This document shows, piece after piece, positions 41,487 through 50,770 of a stretch of DNA of 64,000 bases; within the stretch, counting starts at the first letter, position 1; every line of letters starts with the position of its first letter. A program made the translations under genes and the position numbers. Below the pieces are notes generated by a model. That model ran no database searches. It was not told the origin of the DNA and worked only from the letters and a program-made list of their open reading frames with translations. The DNA is from Leifsonia sp. NPDC080035. Its GTDB lineage: Bacteria > Actinomycetota > Actinomycetes > Actinomycetales > Microbacteriaceae. The DNA is taken from the NCBI RefSeq assembly GCF_040050925.1, contig NZ_CP157390.1, forward strand, positions 2,728,001-2,792,000, read 5' to 3'.

Positions 41487-43306
41487 CGGCGACTGAAGTC
41501 ATCATCGACCCGAAGGCGGCGCTCGCGCCGCGGCGCGGCTCCACATTCGTCCGCTTCCTGAAGCGGCCGGCCGGTGCCATCTCGTTCGGCGTCCTCGCCC
41601 TGGTGCTGCTCGTGGCGGTCTTCGCGCCGCTGCTGTCGCCGCACGACCCGAACTTCGTCGACCTCGCCCTGACCAAGGCGCCGCCGAGCGCCGCGCATCC
41701 CCTCGGCGGGGACAGCGCGGGCCGGGATGTGCTCAGCCGGTTGATCTGGGGGACGCAGTCCACGTTGTGGGGCGCGTTCGTCACCATCGTCGTCGCCATG
41801 ATCGTCGGCGTGCCCGCCGGCCTCGCCGCCGGATACTACGGTCGCACGTTCGACCGCGGCGCCACCTGGGTGAGCGATGCGCTGCAGGCTGTGCCCGGCA
41901 TGATCATCCTGCTCATCGTCGCCGCGGGCACCCGCAACGACTTCACGGTGCTGATGGCCACCCTCGGTGTGTTCATGGCGCCGGGCTACTTCCGCCTCAC
42001 CCGCTCCACCGTGCTGGCTGTGCGCAACGAGCCGTATGTGGACGCTGCGCGCGTCTCCGGCCTCGGCAACGCGCGCATCATGGCCCGGCACATCGTCAAG
42101 GCGGTCTACGCCCCGGTCATCATCCAAACTGCGCTCACCGCGGGCATGGCGATGGGCATGCAGGCCGGGCTCCAGTTCCTCGGCATCGGCGGCGCGCGCA
42201 CGCCCGGCTGGGGCGCGATGATGAACGAGGGCTTCCGCACCATGCTGACCAGCCCGCTGCTGCTGCTCTGGCCGTCGCTCGCGCTCGGCATCACGATCGC
42301 GGCCCTGGCGGTGCTCGGCTCGACGCTCGCCGATGTCGTCAGCGTGAAGACGCCGGTGCACCGTCGCAAGCGCCGCGGCCGTTCCCCGGGCGCGGAGCCC
42401 GCGACGGTGACGAGCTCCACGGGTGCGGTGGCGCACCGCGCGTCCGACTCCGCGGTGCGGATCGAGAACCTGCGCGTGAACTACGCGGCCGCGGACGGGG
42501 GCGAGACGGAGGTGGTGCACGGCATCACACTCGACGTCGCACCCGGCGAGGTGCTCGGCATCGTCGGCGAGTCCGGCTCCGGCAAGTCGCAGACGGTGTT
42601 CAGCATCCTGGACCTGCTGCCGGCGGGCGGCGCCTGCACAGCCGACGCGATCTGGATCGGCGGGCGCGACGTCACCCGGCTCGGCCACCGCGATCGGCAG
42701 AAGCTGCTCGGCGACGAGGTGGGATACGTCCCTCAGGAGCCGATGTCAAACCTCGACCCGTCGTACACGATCGGGTACCAGCTGATGGAGCCGCTGCGCT
42801 CGGTCCACAAGCTGTCCCGCGCGGACGCCAGGAAGCGTGCGCTCGAGATGCTGGAGAAGGTCGGCATCGTCGACCCGCCGCGCGTGCTGAAGTCCTACCC
42901 GCACCAGGTCTCCGGAGGAATGGCCCAGCGCGTCCTGATCGCCGGGGCGATCGCGGGGAAGCCCTCCGTGCTCGTCGCCGACGAGCCGACGACGGCGCTC
43001 GACGTGACGGTGCAGGCGGAGGTGCTGGAGCTGCTGCGCGAGCTGCAGCAGGAGTACAGGATGGCGCTCGTCATCGTCACCCACAACTTCGGCGTCGTCG
43101 CCGACATCTGCGACCGCGTCGTGGTGATGCGCGCCGGCGAGATCGTCGAGATCGGCGACGTCGACAGCATCTTCGCGAACCCGACCAGCGACTACACCCG
43201 CGAACTGATCGCCGCATCCCTCGACGGCGCGGAGAGCCGCAGCGAGCTCGACGCGACGCTCGTGGGAGGACAGGACACCGAGACCAGGAAGGCGGTGCTG
43301 GCATGA
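41483..43306 (+). CDS. Fused ABC permease (DppC-like) and ATPase (DppD-like)
   Basis: A 607-residue fusion. Residues 1 to about 290 are a DppC-type permease: LKRPAGAISFGVLALVLLVAVFAPLLSPHDP, then HPLGGDSAGRDVLSRLIWG, then the EAA loop with YVDAARVSGLGNARIMARHIV. After a basic, Ser/Thr-rich linker (about 290-320) comes a complete nucleotide-binding domain: Walker A GESGSGKS (about 362-369), Q-loop VGYVPQEPMSNLDPS, signature VSGGMAQRV, Walker B VLVADEP, and the switch His in VTHNF. Permease-ATPase fusions are a minority arrangement in peptide-type importers, where the five subunits are usually separate. Overlaps both neighbours by ATGA. Confidence 0.88.
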   Translation: MTATEVIIDPKAALAPRRGSTFVRFLKRPAGAISFGVLALVLLVAVFAPLLSPHDPNFVDLALTKAPPSAAHPLGGDSAGRDVLSRLIWGTQSTLWGAFVTIVVAMIVGVPAGLAAGYYGRTFDRGATWVSDALQAVPGMIILLIVAAGTRNDFTVLMATLGVFMAPGYFRLTRSTVLAVRNEPYVDAARVSGLGNARIMARHIVKAVYAPVIIQTALTAGMAMGMQAGLQFLGIGGARTPGWGAMMNEGFRTMLTSPLLLLWPSLALGITIAALAVLGSTLADVVSVKTPVHRRKRRGRSPGAEPATVTSSTGAVAHRASDSAVRIENLRVNYAAADGGETEVVHGITLDVAPGEVLGIVGESGSGKSQTVFSILDLLPAGGACTADAIWIGGRDVTRLGHRDRQKLLGDEVGYVPQEPMSNLDPSYTIGYQLMEPLRSVHKLSRADARKRALEMLEKVGIVDPPRVLKSYPHQVSGGMAQRVLIAGAIAGKPSVLVADEPTTALDVTVQAEVLELLRELQQEYRMALVIVTHNFGVVADICDRVVVMRAGEIVEIGDVDSIFANPTSDYTRELIAASLDGAESRSELDATLVGGQDTETRKAVLA

Positions 43307-44133
43307 CCGCATCCACCCCTCTGCTGACCGCCGAGAACGTGGTGGTCGACTACGGCCAGCGCCGTGGCTCGTTCCGCGCGCTGAAGGAGGTGTCGATCGA
43401 GGTCGGGGCGGGGGAGTGCGTCGGGCTCGTCGGCGAGTCCGGCTCCGGCAAGTCGACGCTCGGCAAGGCGATCCTCGGGCTGGTGCCGGTCACCAGCGGC
43501 ACGATCACGTTCGACGGCTGCGACATCACCCGGCTGAAGGGCGCGAAGCGGCGGGAGCTCGCCTCCAGCATCCAGGTCGTCTTCCAGGACCCGTACGGGT
43601 CGCTGAACCCCGCGATGACCATCGGCGATATCCTCGCAGAGCCGCTCACCACGGCGGGGACCGGGCGCAGGCAGGCCAGGGCGTCCGTCGCCGAGATGCT
43701 CGAGAGGGTCAAGCTTCCCGCGAACGTGCTCGACCGGTACCCCAAGGAGTTCTCCGGCGGCCAGCGCCAGCGCATCGCGATCGCCCGCGCCCTGGTGCGC
43801 AAACCCCGGCTGATCGTCTGCGACGAGCCGGTCAGCGCTCTCGACCTGACCACGCAGGCGACGATCATCGACCTGTTCATCGACCTGCAGCGCGACACCG
43901 GGGTCTCCTACCTGTTCGTCTCGCACGACCTCGGCGTCGTCCGCCGCATCTGCCACCGCGTCGCGGTGATGTACCGCGGCGAGATCGTGGAGACCGGGGA
44001 CGGCGAGCAGATCACGCGCGACCCGCAGCATCCATACTCCCGGCGGCTGCTGACGGCCTCGCCGATCGCGGACCCGGTCAAGCAGGCCGAGCGTCGCGCG
44101 GCGTGGCTGAAGCTGCGGGAGCAGGCGGCGTGA
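43303..44133 (+). CDS. ABC transporter ATP-binding protein (DppF-like)
   Basis: A 276-residue ATPase with Walker A GESGSGKS (44-51), Q-loop VVFQDPYGSLNPAMT, signature FSGGQRQRIAIARAL, Walker B LIVCDEP and switch His in VSHDLGVV. It pairs with the ATPase half of the upstream fusion protein. The TIGR-type C-terminal PHPYSRRLL stretch is the oligopeptide-transporter extension. The stop overlaps the sulfatase start (GTGA). Confidence 0.9.
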   Translation: MTASTPLLTAENVVVDYGQRRGSFRALKEVSIEVGAGECVGLVGESGSGKSTLGKAILGLVPVTSGTITFDGCDITRLKGAKRRELASSIQVVFQDPYGSLNPAMTIGDILAEPLTTAGTGRRQARASVAEMLERVKLPANVLDRYPKEFSGGQRQRIAIARALVRKPRLIVCDEPVSALDLTTQATIIDLFIDLQRDTGVSYLFVSHDLGVVRRICHRVAVMYRGEIVETGDGEQITRDPQHPYSRRLLTASPIADPVKQAERRAAWLKLREQAA

Positions 44134-46427
44134 CGGACGCGCCGCCGAGCCGAGGGTACGAGGGCTTCGCCGGCGTCGTCGCCGAGGTCGCGAGCGCGTC
44201 GGTGCCGTCGTGGCCGCCGCGGGTGCGCGCGCGGGAGGGCGCGCCGAACGTGGTCGTCGTGCTGCTGGACGACCTGGGCTTCAGCGACCTGTCGCCGTTC
44301 GGCAGCGAGATCCGCACCCCCGCCGTGCAGGAGCTGGCGGAGACCGGCTACCGGTTCACGAACTACCATTCGACGCCGGTGTGCTCGCCCGCACGTGCGG
44401 CGCTGCTGACCGGCCTGAACCCGCACCGGGCCGGCTTCGCGTCGGTGGTGCACGCGGATCCCGGCTTCCCCGGCTATGTGATGGAGATCGCGGAGGACGT
44501 ACCGACGATCGCGCAGTCGTTCCGCGAGTCCGGCTACGCCACCTTCATGGTCGGCAAGTGGCATCTGACCACCGAGTCGAAGATCCACGACGGGGCCGAC
44601 AAGAGCTCATGGCCGCTGCAGCGCGGCTTCGACCGCTACTTCGGCTCGATGGACGGTTTCACGACGCTGTTCCACCCGCACCGGCTGGTCTCCGACAACT
44701 CGCCGATGATCGTGGACGAGTACCCGGACGGCTACTACCTCACCGACGACCTCACCGACCGCGCGATCGGGATGGTCAGGGCGCTGCGCGCGAACGACCC
44801 GGACAAGCCGTTCTTCCTGTACTTCGCGCATCAGGCGGTGCACGGTCCGATCCAGGCGAAGCCGGAGGACATCGACGCCTACCGCGGTGCGTACGAGAGC
44901 GGCTGGGACCACATCCGCTCGGAGAGGTTCGCCCGCCAGGTGCGCGACGGCCTGTTCCCGGCCGGCACCGAGGCGGCGCCGGGCGACGTGTCGTGGGCGT
45001 CGCTCACCGAGGAGCAGCGCGACCTCTTCGCGCGCTACATGGAGGTCTTCGCGGCCGCGGTCGACAACGTCGACCAGAACCTCGCCCGGCTGCTGGACGA
45101 ACTGCGCGAGCTGGGGGAGTACGAGAACACGATCGTCGTGGTCGCCTCCGACAACGGCGGCACCGGCGAGGGCGGCCCGGAGGGCACCCGCAGCTACTTC
45201 AGCCAGTTCGTGCAGCTCGCGGGCCTTCCTGCCGACTGGGAGCGGGACGTGGACCGCGACCCGTCGCTGATCGGCGGCCCGCGGGTGCACGCGCACTACC
45301 CGGCGGGCTGGGCGCGCGTCTCGAACACGCCGTTCCGGCTCTACAAGGGCGCGACCTACGAAGGCGGGATCCGCGTGCCGCTCGTGGTGTCGTGGCCCGC
45401 CGGGCTTCCGCGCGCGGAGGGCGACGACGGCATCCGCCCGCAGTACGCCTACGTGACCGATCTCGGACAGACGGTGCTCGCGCTGGCCGGGGTGCCGCGC
45501 GCCGCATCCCCGCACGAGGTGGACGGTGTGCCCTTCGACGACGTGCTGCGCTCGCCGCGCGCACCGGCGGCCCGCACGGAGCAGTATTCGGAGTTCGCGG
45601 GCAACCGCGCGTTCTCCCGCGGCCGCTGGAAGATCGTGACGCAGCACCGCTGGGGCGACGCGTACGACGACACGGAGTGGCGGCTCTACGACACCTGCGA
45701 GGACCCGACGGAGGTGCGCGACCTGGCGGCCGTGCATCCCGACGTCGTCGCGGAGCTCGCGGCGCAGTGGCACCGGGCGGCGTGGTGGAACACGGTGTTC
45801 CCGCTGGACGACGACGGCTCGCTGTTCACGCACCGGCCGTCGACGGAGCTGGAGCTGGAGCGTCCCGTGACGCTGTATCCGGTCACGGCGACGCTGGAGC
45901 GCTTCCGGTCGGCGAAGCTGACGAAGCTGCGCAGTTTCGACGTGCTGGTGCGCGCCGATCTCGGCAGCGGGGAGGGCGTGCTACTGGCCCACGGTGACCA
46001 GGGCGGCGGATACGCGCTCTCGGTGCGGGCGGACATGCTCGAACTGGCATACAACGAGTACGGGCGGATGCACCGGGCGTCGGCGCCGCTCGGTGGGCCG
46101 GCCGTCGGCGGCCGAGGCGAGGCAGAGGTGCTGCTGCGCTTCGCCGCGGAGCCCGGCCTGCGCTGGCGGATCACCGCATCCATCGACGGGGAGATGCTGT
46201 TCGCCATGGACCCGCTGCTCCAGCTGCTCGGGATGGCGCCCTTCACCGGCATCAGCGTCGGCCTCGACCGCGGCGGACCCGTGGACTGGGAGCGCTACGA
46301 GAAGCGCCGCTCCGACCCCTTCACCGGGACGCTGCGCTGGGTGCGCTACCTGCCGGGCGACCGCGCTCCCGAGAACCCCGAGGTCATCATCCCCGTCGAG
46401 CAGGCCGTCGCCCGCATCTACGAGTAG
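44130..46427 (+). CDS. Arylsulfatase-type sulfatase (Cys type, needs formylglycine)
   Basis: A 765-residue sulfatase. Metal-binding Asp47/Asp48 (VVVVLLDDLGFSD), the modification motif STPVCSPARAALLTG with Cys85 and Arg89, VGKWHLTT and ASDNGG are all present. Cys85 must be converted to formylglycine, so a formylglycine-generating enzyme is needed elsewhere in the genome. There is no signal peptide, implying cytoplasmic action on an imported sulfate ester. Length resembles the large arylsulfatases of mycobacteria and pseudomonads, with a C-terminal beta-rich domain. The GTG overlaps the ATPase stop, so it belongs to the transporter operon. Confidence 0.9.
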   Translation: MTDAPPSRGYEGFAGVVAEVASASVPSWPPRVRAREGAPNVVVVLLDDLGFSDLSPFGSEIRTPAVQELAETGYRFTNYHSTPVCSPARAALLTGLNPHRAGFASVVHADPGFPGYVMEIAEDVPTIAQSFRESGYATFMVGKWHLTTESKIHDGADKSSWPLQRGFDRYFGSMDGFTTLFHPHRLVSDNSPMIVDEYPDGYYLTDDLTDRAIGMVRALRANDPDKPFFLYFAHQAVHGPIQAKPEDIDAYRGAYESGWDHIRSERFARQVRDGLFPAGTEAAPGDVSWASLTEEQRDLFARYMEVFAAAVDNVDQNLARLLDELRELGEYENTIVVVASDNGGTGEGGPEGTRSYFSQFVQLAGLPADWERDVDRDPSLIGGPRVHAHYPAGWARVSNTPFRLYKGATYEGGIRVPLVVSWPAGLPRAEGDDGIRPQYAYVTDLGQTVLALAGVPRAASPHEVDGVPFDDVLRSPRAPAARTEQYSEFAGNRAFSRGRWKIVTQHRWGDAYDDTEWRLYDTCEDPTEVRDLAAVHPDVVAELAAQWHRAAWWNTVFPLDDDGSLFTHRPSTELELERPVTLYPVTATLERFRSAKLTKLRSFDVLVRADLGSGEGVLLAHGDQGGGYALSVRADMLELAYNEYGRMHRASAPLGGPAVGGRGEAEVLLRFAAEPGLRWRITASIDGEMLFAMDPLLQLLGMAPFTGISVGLDRGGPVDWERYEKRRSDPFTGTLRWVRYLPGDRAPENPEVIIPVEQAVARIYE

Positions 46428-46459
46428 CCGCGCCGCACCGCCCGGCCCCGCCCCGCCAA

Positions 46460-46521
46460 CCGCCGAGGGGCACGTCGTTGTCACTTTTCCGCCCGAAAAG
46501 TGACGACAACGTGCCCCTCGG
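46460..46521. repeat. Dispersed palindromic repeat, family A (copy 2)
   Basis: Arms CCGCCGAGGGGCACGTCG then TTGTCACTTTTC, and GAAAAGTGACGACAACG then TGCCCCTCGG. A near-perfect stem of about 27 bp between the convergent stops of the sulfatase and the aldehyde dehydrogenase. The AGTG/CACT change is compensated on both arms, which supports selection for pairing. Confidence 0.88.
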
Positions 46522-46539
46522 TGCCCGCTGCGCGGCGGG

Positions 46540-47979
46540 TCAGTAGTGCAGCCAGACCGACTTCGTCTCGGTGTAGGCGTCGATCGCCCACGGGCCCATC
46601 TCGCGGCCCCAGCCGCTCGCCTTGTAGCCGCCCCAGGGCGCCGCCATGTCGGGGATGGAGGGCATGTTCACGAACACCGCGCCGGCCCGGATGCCGTTCG
46701 CGAGCCGCTGAGAGGTCGCGATGTCCTTCGTCCACACCGTCGCCGCCAGGCCGTACTCGGTGTCGTTGGCCCGGGCGATGATCGCATCCAGCTCGTCCGT
46801 GTCCTCGTACGAGGTGATCGAGAGCACAGGGCCGAAGATCTCGTCGTGCATGATCGTCATCTCGTCGGTCACGCCGGCGAACACGGTCGGGGTGAAGAAG
46901 TAGCCGTCGCGGTCGGCGCGTGCGCCGCCGGTGACGACCTCCGCACCCTGCCGGCGGCCCGCCTCTACCAGCCGCTCCACGTGACCGAGGTGCTTGGCCG
47001 AGACGAGCGGGCCGAGGTCGGTGCCCTCCTCGAGGCCGTTGCCGAGGCGCAGGCCGGAGACGCCGCCCGCGAGCTTGTCGACGAACTCCGCCTCGCGCTT
47101 CTTGTCCACGTAGAACCGGGTGTAGGCCGCGCAGACCTGACCGGAGTTCAGGATGCTGCCCTGGATGTTCCCGGCGACGGCGGCGTCGATGTCCGCGTCC
47201 GCCGCGATGATCGACGGCGCCTTGCCGCCCAGCTCGAGGGTGAGCCGCTTGAGGTTGGAGTCGGCGGCCGCGTGTGTGATGATCTTGCCGACCGCGGTGG
47301 AGCCGGTGTACGAGAGGTGGTCCACATCCATGTGCCCCGCCAGCAGCGCGCCGGTCGAGCCGTCGCCGGTCACCAGGTTCACGACGCCGTCCGGGATGCC
47401 CGCCTCGCGGCACAGCTCGACGAGCCGGATGCTGGTGAGCGGGGTGACCTCGCTCGGCTTGATGATCACGGTGTTGCCGGTCGCGAGCGCAGGGGCGAGC
47501 TTCCAGGCGAGGATCATCAGCGGGAAGTTCCACGGGGTGATCAGGGCGTTGACGCCCACCGGCTCCCGGCGCGTGTAGTGCAGCGTGTCGGGGAAGGAGA
47601 CGGGGTTCACGGTGCCCTGGATCTTGGTGACCCAGCCGGCGTAGTAGCGGAAATGCTCCGCGGCGCCGCCGACACTGACCATGCGCGAGATGCCGATCGG
47701 CTGGCCCTGGTCGCGGGTCTCCAGCGCGGCCAGCTCGTCCGCGTGCTTCTCGATGAGGTCGGCGAGCCGGAACAGCAGCGCGGCGCGCTGGACGGGGAGC
47801 AGCCCGGGCCAGTCGGCCCGGCCGAGGGCGGCGCGGGCGGCCGCGACGGCGGCGTCCACATCCGCGGCGGTCGCGGTGCCGACCTCCTCGATGACCTGCT
47901 CGGTGGCGGGGTCGATGGTGGCGATGGCGCCGCCCGACGCCTCCGCCCACTCGCCGTCGATGAACAACTTGGTGGCCAC
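46540..47979 (-). CDS. NAD(P)-dependent aldehyde dehydrogenase
   Basis: A 479-residue aldehyde dehydrogenase. LTLELGGKAPSII carries the general-base Glu and ILNSGQVCAAYTRFYV the catalytic Cys; ITPWNFPLMILAWKLAPAL is the cofactor region. GTG 47979 follows AAGGAG at 6 nt. It is divergent from a GMC oxidoreductase, which could supply it with an aldehyde, as in choline/betaine-type pairs. It could alternatively oxidise the succinic semialdehyde produced by HpaI, for which no other candidate is present. Confidence 0.88.
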   Translation of the reverse strand: MATKLFIDGEWAEASGGAIATIDPATEQVIEEVGTATAADVDAAVAAARAALGRADWPGLLPVQRAALLFRLADLIEKHADELAALETRDQGQPIGISRMVSVGGAAEHFRYYAGWVTKIQGTVNPVSFPDTLHYTRREPVGVNALITPWNFPLMILAWKLAPALATGNTVIIKPSEVTPLTSIRLVELCREAGIPDGVVNLVTGDGSTGALLAGHMDVDHLSYTGSTAVGKIITHAAADSNLKRLTLELGGKAPSIIAADADIDAAVAGNIQGSILNSGQVCAAYTRFYVDKKREAEFVDKLAGGVSGLRLGNGLEEGTDLGPLVSAKHLGHVERLVEAGRRQGAEVVTGGARADRDGYFFTPTVFAGVTDEMTIMHDEIFGPVLSITSYEDTDELDAIIARANDTEYGLAATVWTKDIATSQRLANGIRAGAVFVNMPSIPDMAAPWGGYKASGWGREMGPWAIDAYTETKSVWLHY

Positions 47980-48180
47980 GGGGTGCTCCTTCGCTTGCCT
48001 GTGGTCTGCGGGACCGTTGGGTGGGACGTGACCAGTGTCCAAAGCGGCGGCTCGGGCTGTCTTGACCGGCAGGGCATGGCCGTTGACGATGCGGGAACGT
48101 CGCGCGCGCGAGCGTTCCGCGCGGGCTCCGGGCCGTGCCAGCCTCGCAGGTGACCACAGCTCTCGACGAGGAGGACCCCC

Positions 48181-49653
48181 ATGGACGTCATCGTGATCGG
48201 CGCCGGCTCTGCCGGAAGCGTCGTGGCCAGGAGGCTTGCCGACGCTGGGCACACGGTGACCGTGCTGGAGGCGGGCGGCGAGGACCGCAACCCGGCCATC
48301 CACGACCCGTCGCGGATGGGCGAGCTCTGGCACAGTCCGGACGACTGGGACTACTTCACCGTGCCGCAGGAGCACGCGGCCGGGCGCCGGCTGCACCTGC
48401 CGCGCGGCAAGGTGCTCGGCGGCTCGCACGCGCTGAACGCCATGATCTGGGTGCGCTGCGCACCGGCGGACTACGACGGCTGGGCCGAGCGCGGCAACGA
48501 CGGCTGGGCCTGGGACGACGTGCGCGCGCTGTTCGAGGAGGCGGAGGGGATGCTGTCGGTCACCGACGACTACCCGCTCGACCCCATCCAGGAGTCCATC
48601 ATCGAGGCGGCCGTTCAGGAGGGACTGGAGCGGAACCCCGACTACAACGGCGACCACCTCGACGGCGTGTCGCAGCAGCAGATCACGCTGCGCGACGGCA
48701 GGCGCTGGAACACCTACATGGCGTACCTGAAGCCGGTGCGCGACCGGGTGGACGTGCGGACGGGATGCTGGGTGCACCGACTGCTGATCGAACGCGGTGT
48801 CGACGGAGGACCGCGGGTCGTCGGCGTCGAGTTCGAGCAGGACGGCGTGCTGCAGCAGCTGCGGGCGGATGAGGTCGTGCTGTCCGCGGGCGCGATCGAC
48901 TCCCCGCGCATCCTGTTGCGCAGCGGAATCGGCCCGGCGGACGAGCTGCGCGAGCTCGGCATCGAGCCGGTCGCCGACCTGCCGGGCGTCGGCCGCAACC
49001 TGCACGACCACCTGCTCTCGCCGGTCATCTTCGGCACCGAGCGTCCGGTCGGCCCGCCGCGCGAGGGCGTCTCGGTGACGCAGTCGCACCTGTTCTGGAA
49101 GAGCGAGCCGGAGCTCGCGGTGCCGGACACCCAGCCCATCCACTTCTCCGTCCCGATGTACCAGGACGGCATGACGGGACCGGCGGACGGGTTCTCGCTG
49201 ATGGCGGGAATCGTCTCGCCGAAGGCGCGGGGAAGCGTGCGACTCTCCGGCCCGGGACCGCGCGACCCGCTGCTCATCGACCTGGACGCGCTCGGCCACC
49301 CGGACGACGTCGCCTCCCTCGTCGCCTCCGTGCGCCAGTGCCGCAGCATCGGCGCCCGGCCGGCGCTCGCCGCGTGGGGCGCGAGCGAGGTGCATCCCGG
49401 GCCCGAGATCGGCGACGAGGGGCTGGAGGACTACGTGCGCCGCACCGCGATCACGTACCACCACCAGGTCGGCACCTGCGCGATGGGCGTCGGCGAGGAC
49501 GCGGTGGTCTCACCGCGGCTGCGGGTGCACGGCGTCGACGGGCTCCGCGTGGCGGACGCGTCGGTGATGCCGACGGTGACCACCGGCAACACGAACGCGC
49601 CGAGCGTCATCATCGGCGAGCAGGCTGCGCGTTTCATCCTCGCCGACGCCTGA
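48181..49653 (+). CDS. GMC-family FAD oxidoreductase (choline dehydrogenase-like)
   Basis: A 490-residue flavoprotein. The N-terminal FAD-binding motif VIVIGAGSAGSVVARRL is followed by GKVLGGSHALNAMIWVR (GMC signature 1) and LSAGAIDSPRILLRSGIG (signature 2). The C-terminal active-site His is in YHHQVGTCAMG, and VADASVMPTVTTGNTNAP is the C-terminal FAD contact. It should oxidise a primary alcohol to an aldehyde. It is divergent from an aldehyde dehydrogenase with a 201-bp gap holding TTGACC-like -35 candidates but no clear operator. Confidence 0.9.
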   Translation: MDVIVIGAGSAGSVVARRLADAGHTVTVLEAGGEDRNPAIHDPSRMGELWHSPDDWDYFTVPQEHAAGRRLHLPRGKVLGGSHALNAMIWVRCAPADYDGWAERGNDGWAWDDVRALFEEAEGMLSVTDDYPLDPIQESIIEAAVQEGLERNPDYNGDHLDGVSQQQITLRDGRRWNTYMAYLKPVRDRVDVRTGCWVHRLLIERGVDGGPRVVGVEFEQDGVLQQLRADEVVLSAGAIDSPRILLRSGIGPADELRELGIEPVADLPGVGRNLHDHLLSPVIFGTERPVGPPREGVSVTQSHLFWKSEPELAVPDTQPIHFSVPMYQDGMTGPADGFSLMAGIVSPKARGSVRLSGPGPRDPLLIDLDALGHPDDVASLVASVRQCRSIGARPALAAWGASEVHPGPEIGDEGLEDYVRRTAITYHHQVGTCAMGVGEDAVVSPRLRVHGVDGLRVADASVMPTVTTGNTNAPSVIIGEQAARFILADA

Positions 49654-49670
49654 CGCGCGCGGCGCCTACC

Positions 49671-49692
49671 GTCCGCCGGTCCGGCGGCGGAC
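49671..49692 (+). terminator. Short hairpin after the GMC gene
   Basis: GTCCGCCG at 49671-49678 pairs with CGGCGGAC at 49685-49692 across GTCCGG, in the 55-bp gap before the GlxA-type regulator. Modest stem; a weak terminator at best. Confidence 0.45.
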
Positions 49693-49708
49693 GCAGTAGC
49701 GTTGTGGG

Positions 49709-50665
49709 GTGCCCGAGCGTCTCCACCGCGTCGCCGTCCTCGTGCTGGAGGGCGCGAAGCCGCTCGATGTCGGCATCCCGGCGCAGGTGTTCACCACGCG
49801 CGCGAGCATGCCGTACGAGGTGCGGGTCTGCGGCGCGGCGCCGGGGCTCGTCACCGGAGGCGACGGCCTGTCGTACCACGTGGCGTCCGGCCTCGAGGCG
49901 CTCGAATGGGCCGAGATCGTCTTCATTCCCGGCTACCGCCACCCCGACCGCGAGGACCCGCCGGCGGAGGTGGTGGATGCGCTGCTCGCCGCCCACGAGC
50001 GCGGCGCCCGGCTCGCCGCGATCTCGACGGGCGCGTTCGCCCTCGCCGCGACCGGCCTTCTCGACGGCAAGCGGGCGACGACGCACTGGCATTACACCAG
50101 GGCCCTCGCCGCGAAGCACCCGCTGATCCGGGTCGACGAGAACGTGCTGTTCGTCGACGAGGGCGACGTGCTCACCTCCGCGGGCGCGGCGAGCGGCATC
50201 GACCTGTGCCTGCACATCCTGCGCGGCGACCTCGGCATCGCCGCGGCCAACCACGCGGCCCGCCGGCTCGTCGCCGCACCCTACCGCAGCGGCGGCCAGG
50301 CGCAGTATGTTCCGCGCAGCGTGCCGGAGCCGCTCGGCGAACGGTTCGCCGAGGTGCGGGAGTGGGCGCTGCACCGGCTGGGCGAACCGCTGACCCTGGA
50401 GGTGCTCGCCCGTCGCGCGGCGGTGTCGCCGAGGACCTTCTCCCGCCGGTTCGTCGAGGACACCGGCTACACGCCGATGCAGTGGGTGATGCGCGCGCGG
50501 ATCGACCTCGCCAGGGAGCTCCTGGAGCGCTCCGAGCGCAGCGTCGAGCAGATCGCCGCGGACGCCGGTCTCGGCACCGGGGCGAACCTGCGGCTGCACT
50601 TCCAGCGCATCCTCGGGACGACGCCGAGCGAGTACCGCAGGACGTTCGCGGGCGACCCCGAGTGA
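49709..50665 (+). CDS. GlxA-type AraC regulator with DJ-1/PfpI domain
   Basis: A 318-residue regulator. The N-terminal DJ-1/PfpI-like domain (about 5-170) reads VAVLVLEGAKPLDVGIPAQVF and AISTGAFALAATGLLDG, with Thr-Gly-Ala in place of the nucleophile elbow Cys, so it is a sensor rather than an enzyme. The C-terminal AraC/XylS domain has LEVLARRAAVSPRTFSRRF and the second helix-turn-helix VEQIAADAGLGTGANLRLHF. TAGCGT 6 nt before the GTG marks a leaderless start. It may control the neighbouring GMC/aldehyde dehydrogenase pair; not demonstrated. Confidence 0.87.
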   Translation: MPERLHRVAVLVLEGAKPLDVGIPAQVFTTRASMPYEVRVCGAAPGLVTGGDGLSYHVASGLEALEWAEIVFIPGYRHPDREDPPAEVVDALLAAHERGARLAAISTGAFALAATGLLDGKRATTHWHYTRALAAKHPLIRVDENVLFVDEGDVLTSAGAASGIDLCLHILRGDLGIAAANHAARRLVAAPYRSGGQAQYVPRSVPEPLGERFAEVREWALHRLGEPLTLEVLARRAAVSPRTFSRRFVEDTGYTPMQWVMRARIDLARELLERSERSVEQIAADAGLGTGANLRLHFQRILGTTPSEYRRTFAGDPE

Positions 50666-50770
50666 CCGTGGACTGCGTGGCGTGATGCTTTCGAACCGTG
50701 TCGTTCCTGCCGCTGTCGTGCCGAGACGCGCGGAGAGACGCTGAGGGGGAACGAAAGGACCACCACCCCC

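Noticed and set aside
47980..48180. Possible riboswitch or operator between the aldehyde dehydrogenase and GMC genes
   Set aside because: I found only weak TTGACC/TTGACG -35-like words and no convincing inverted repeat.
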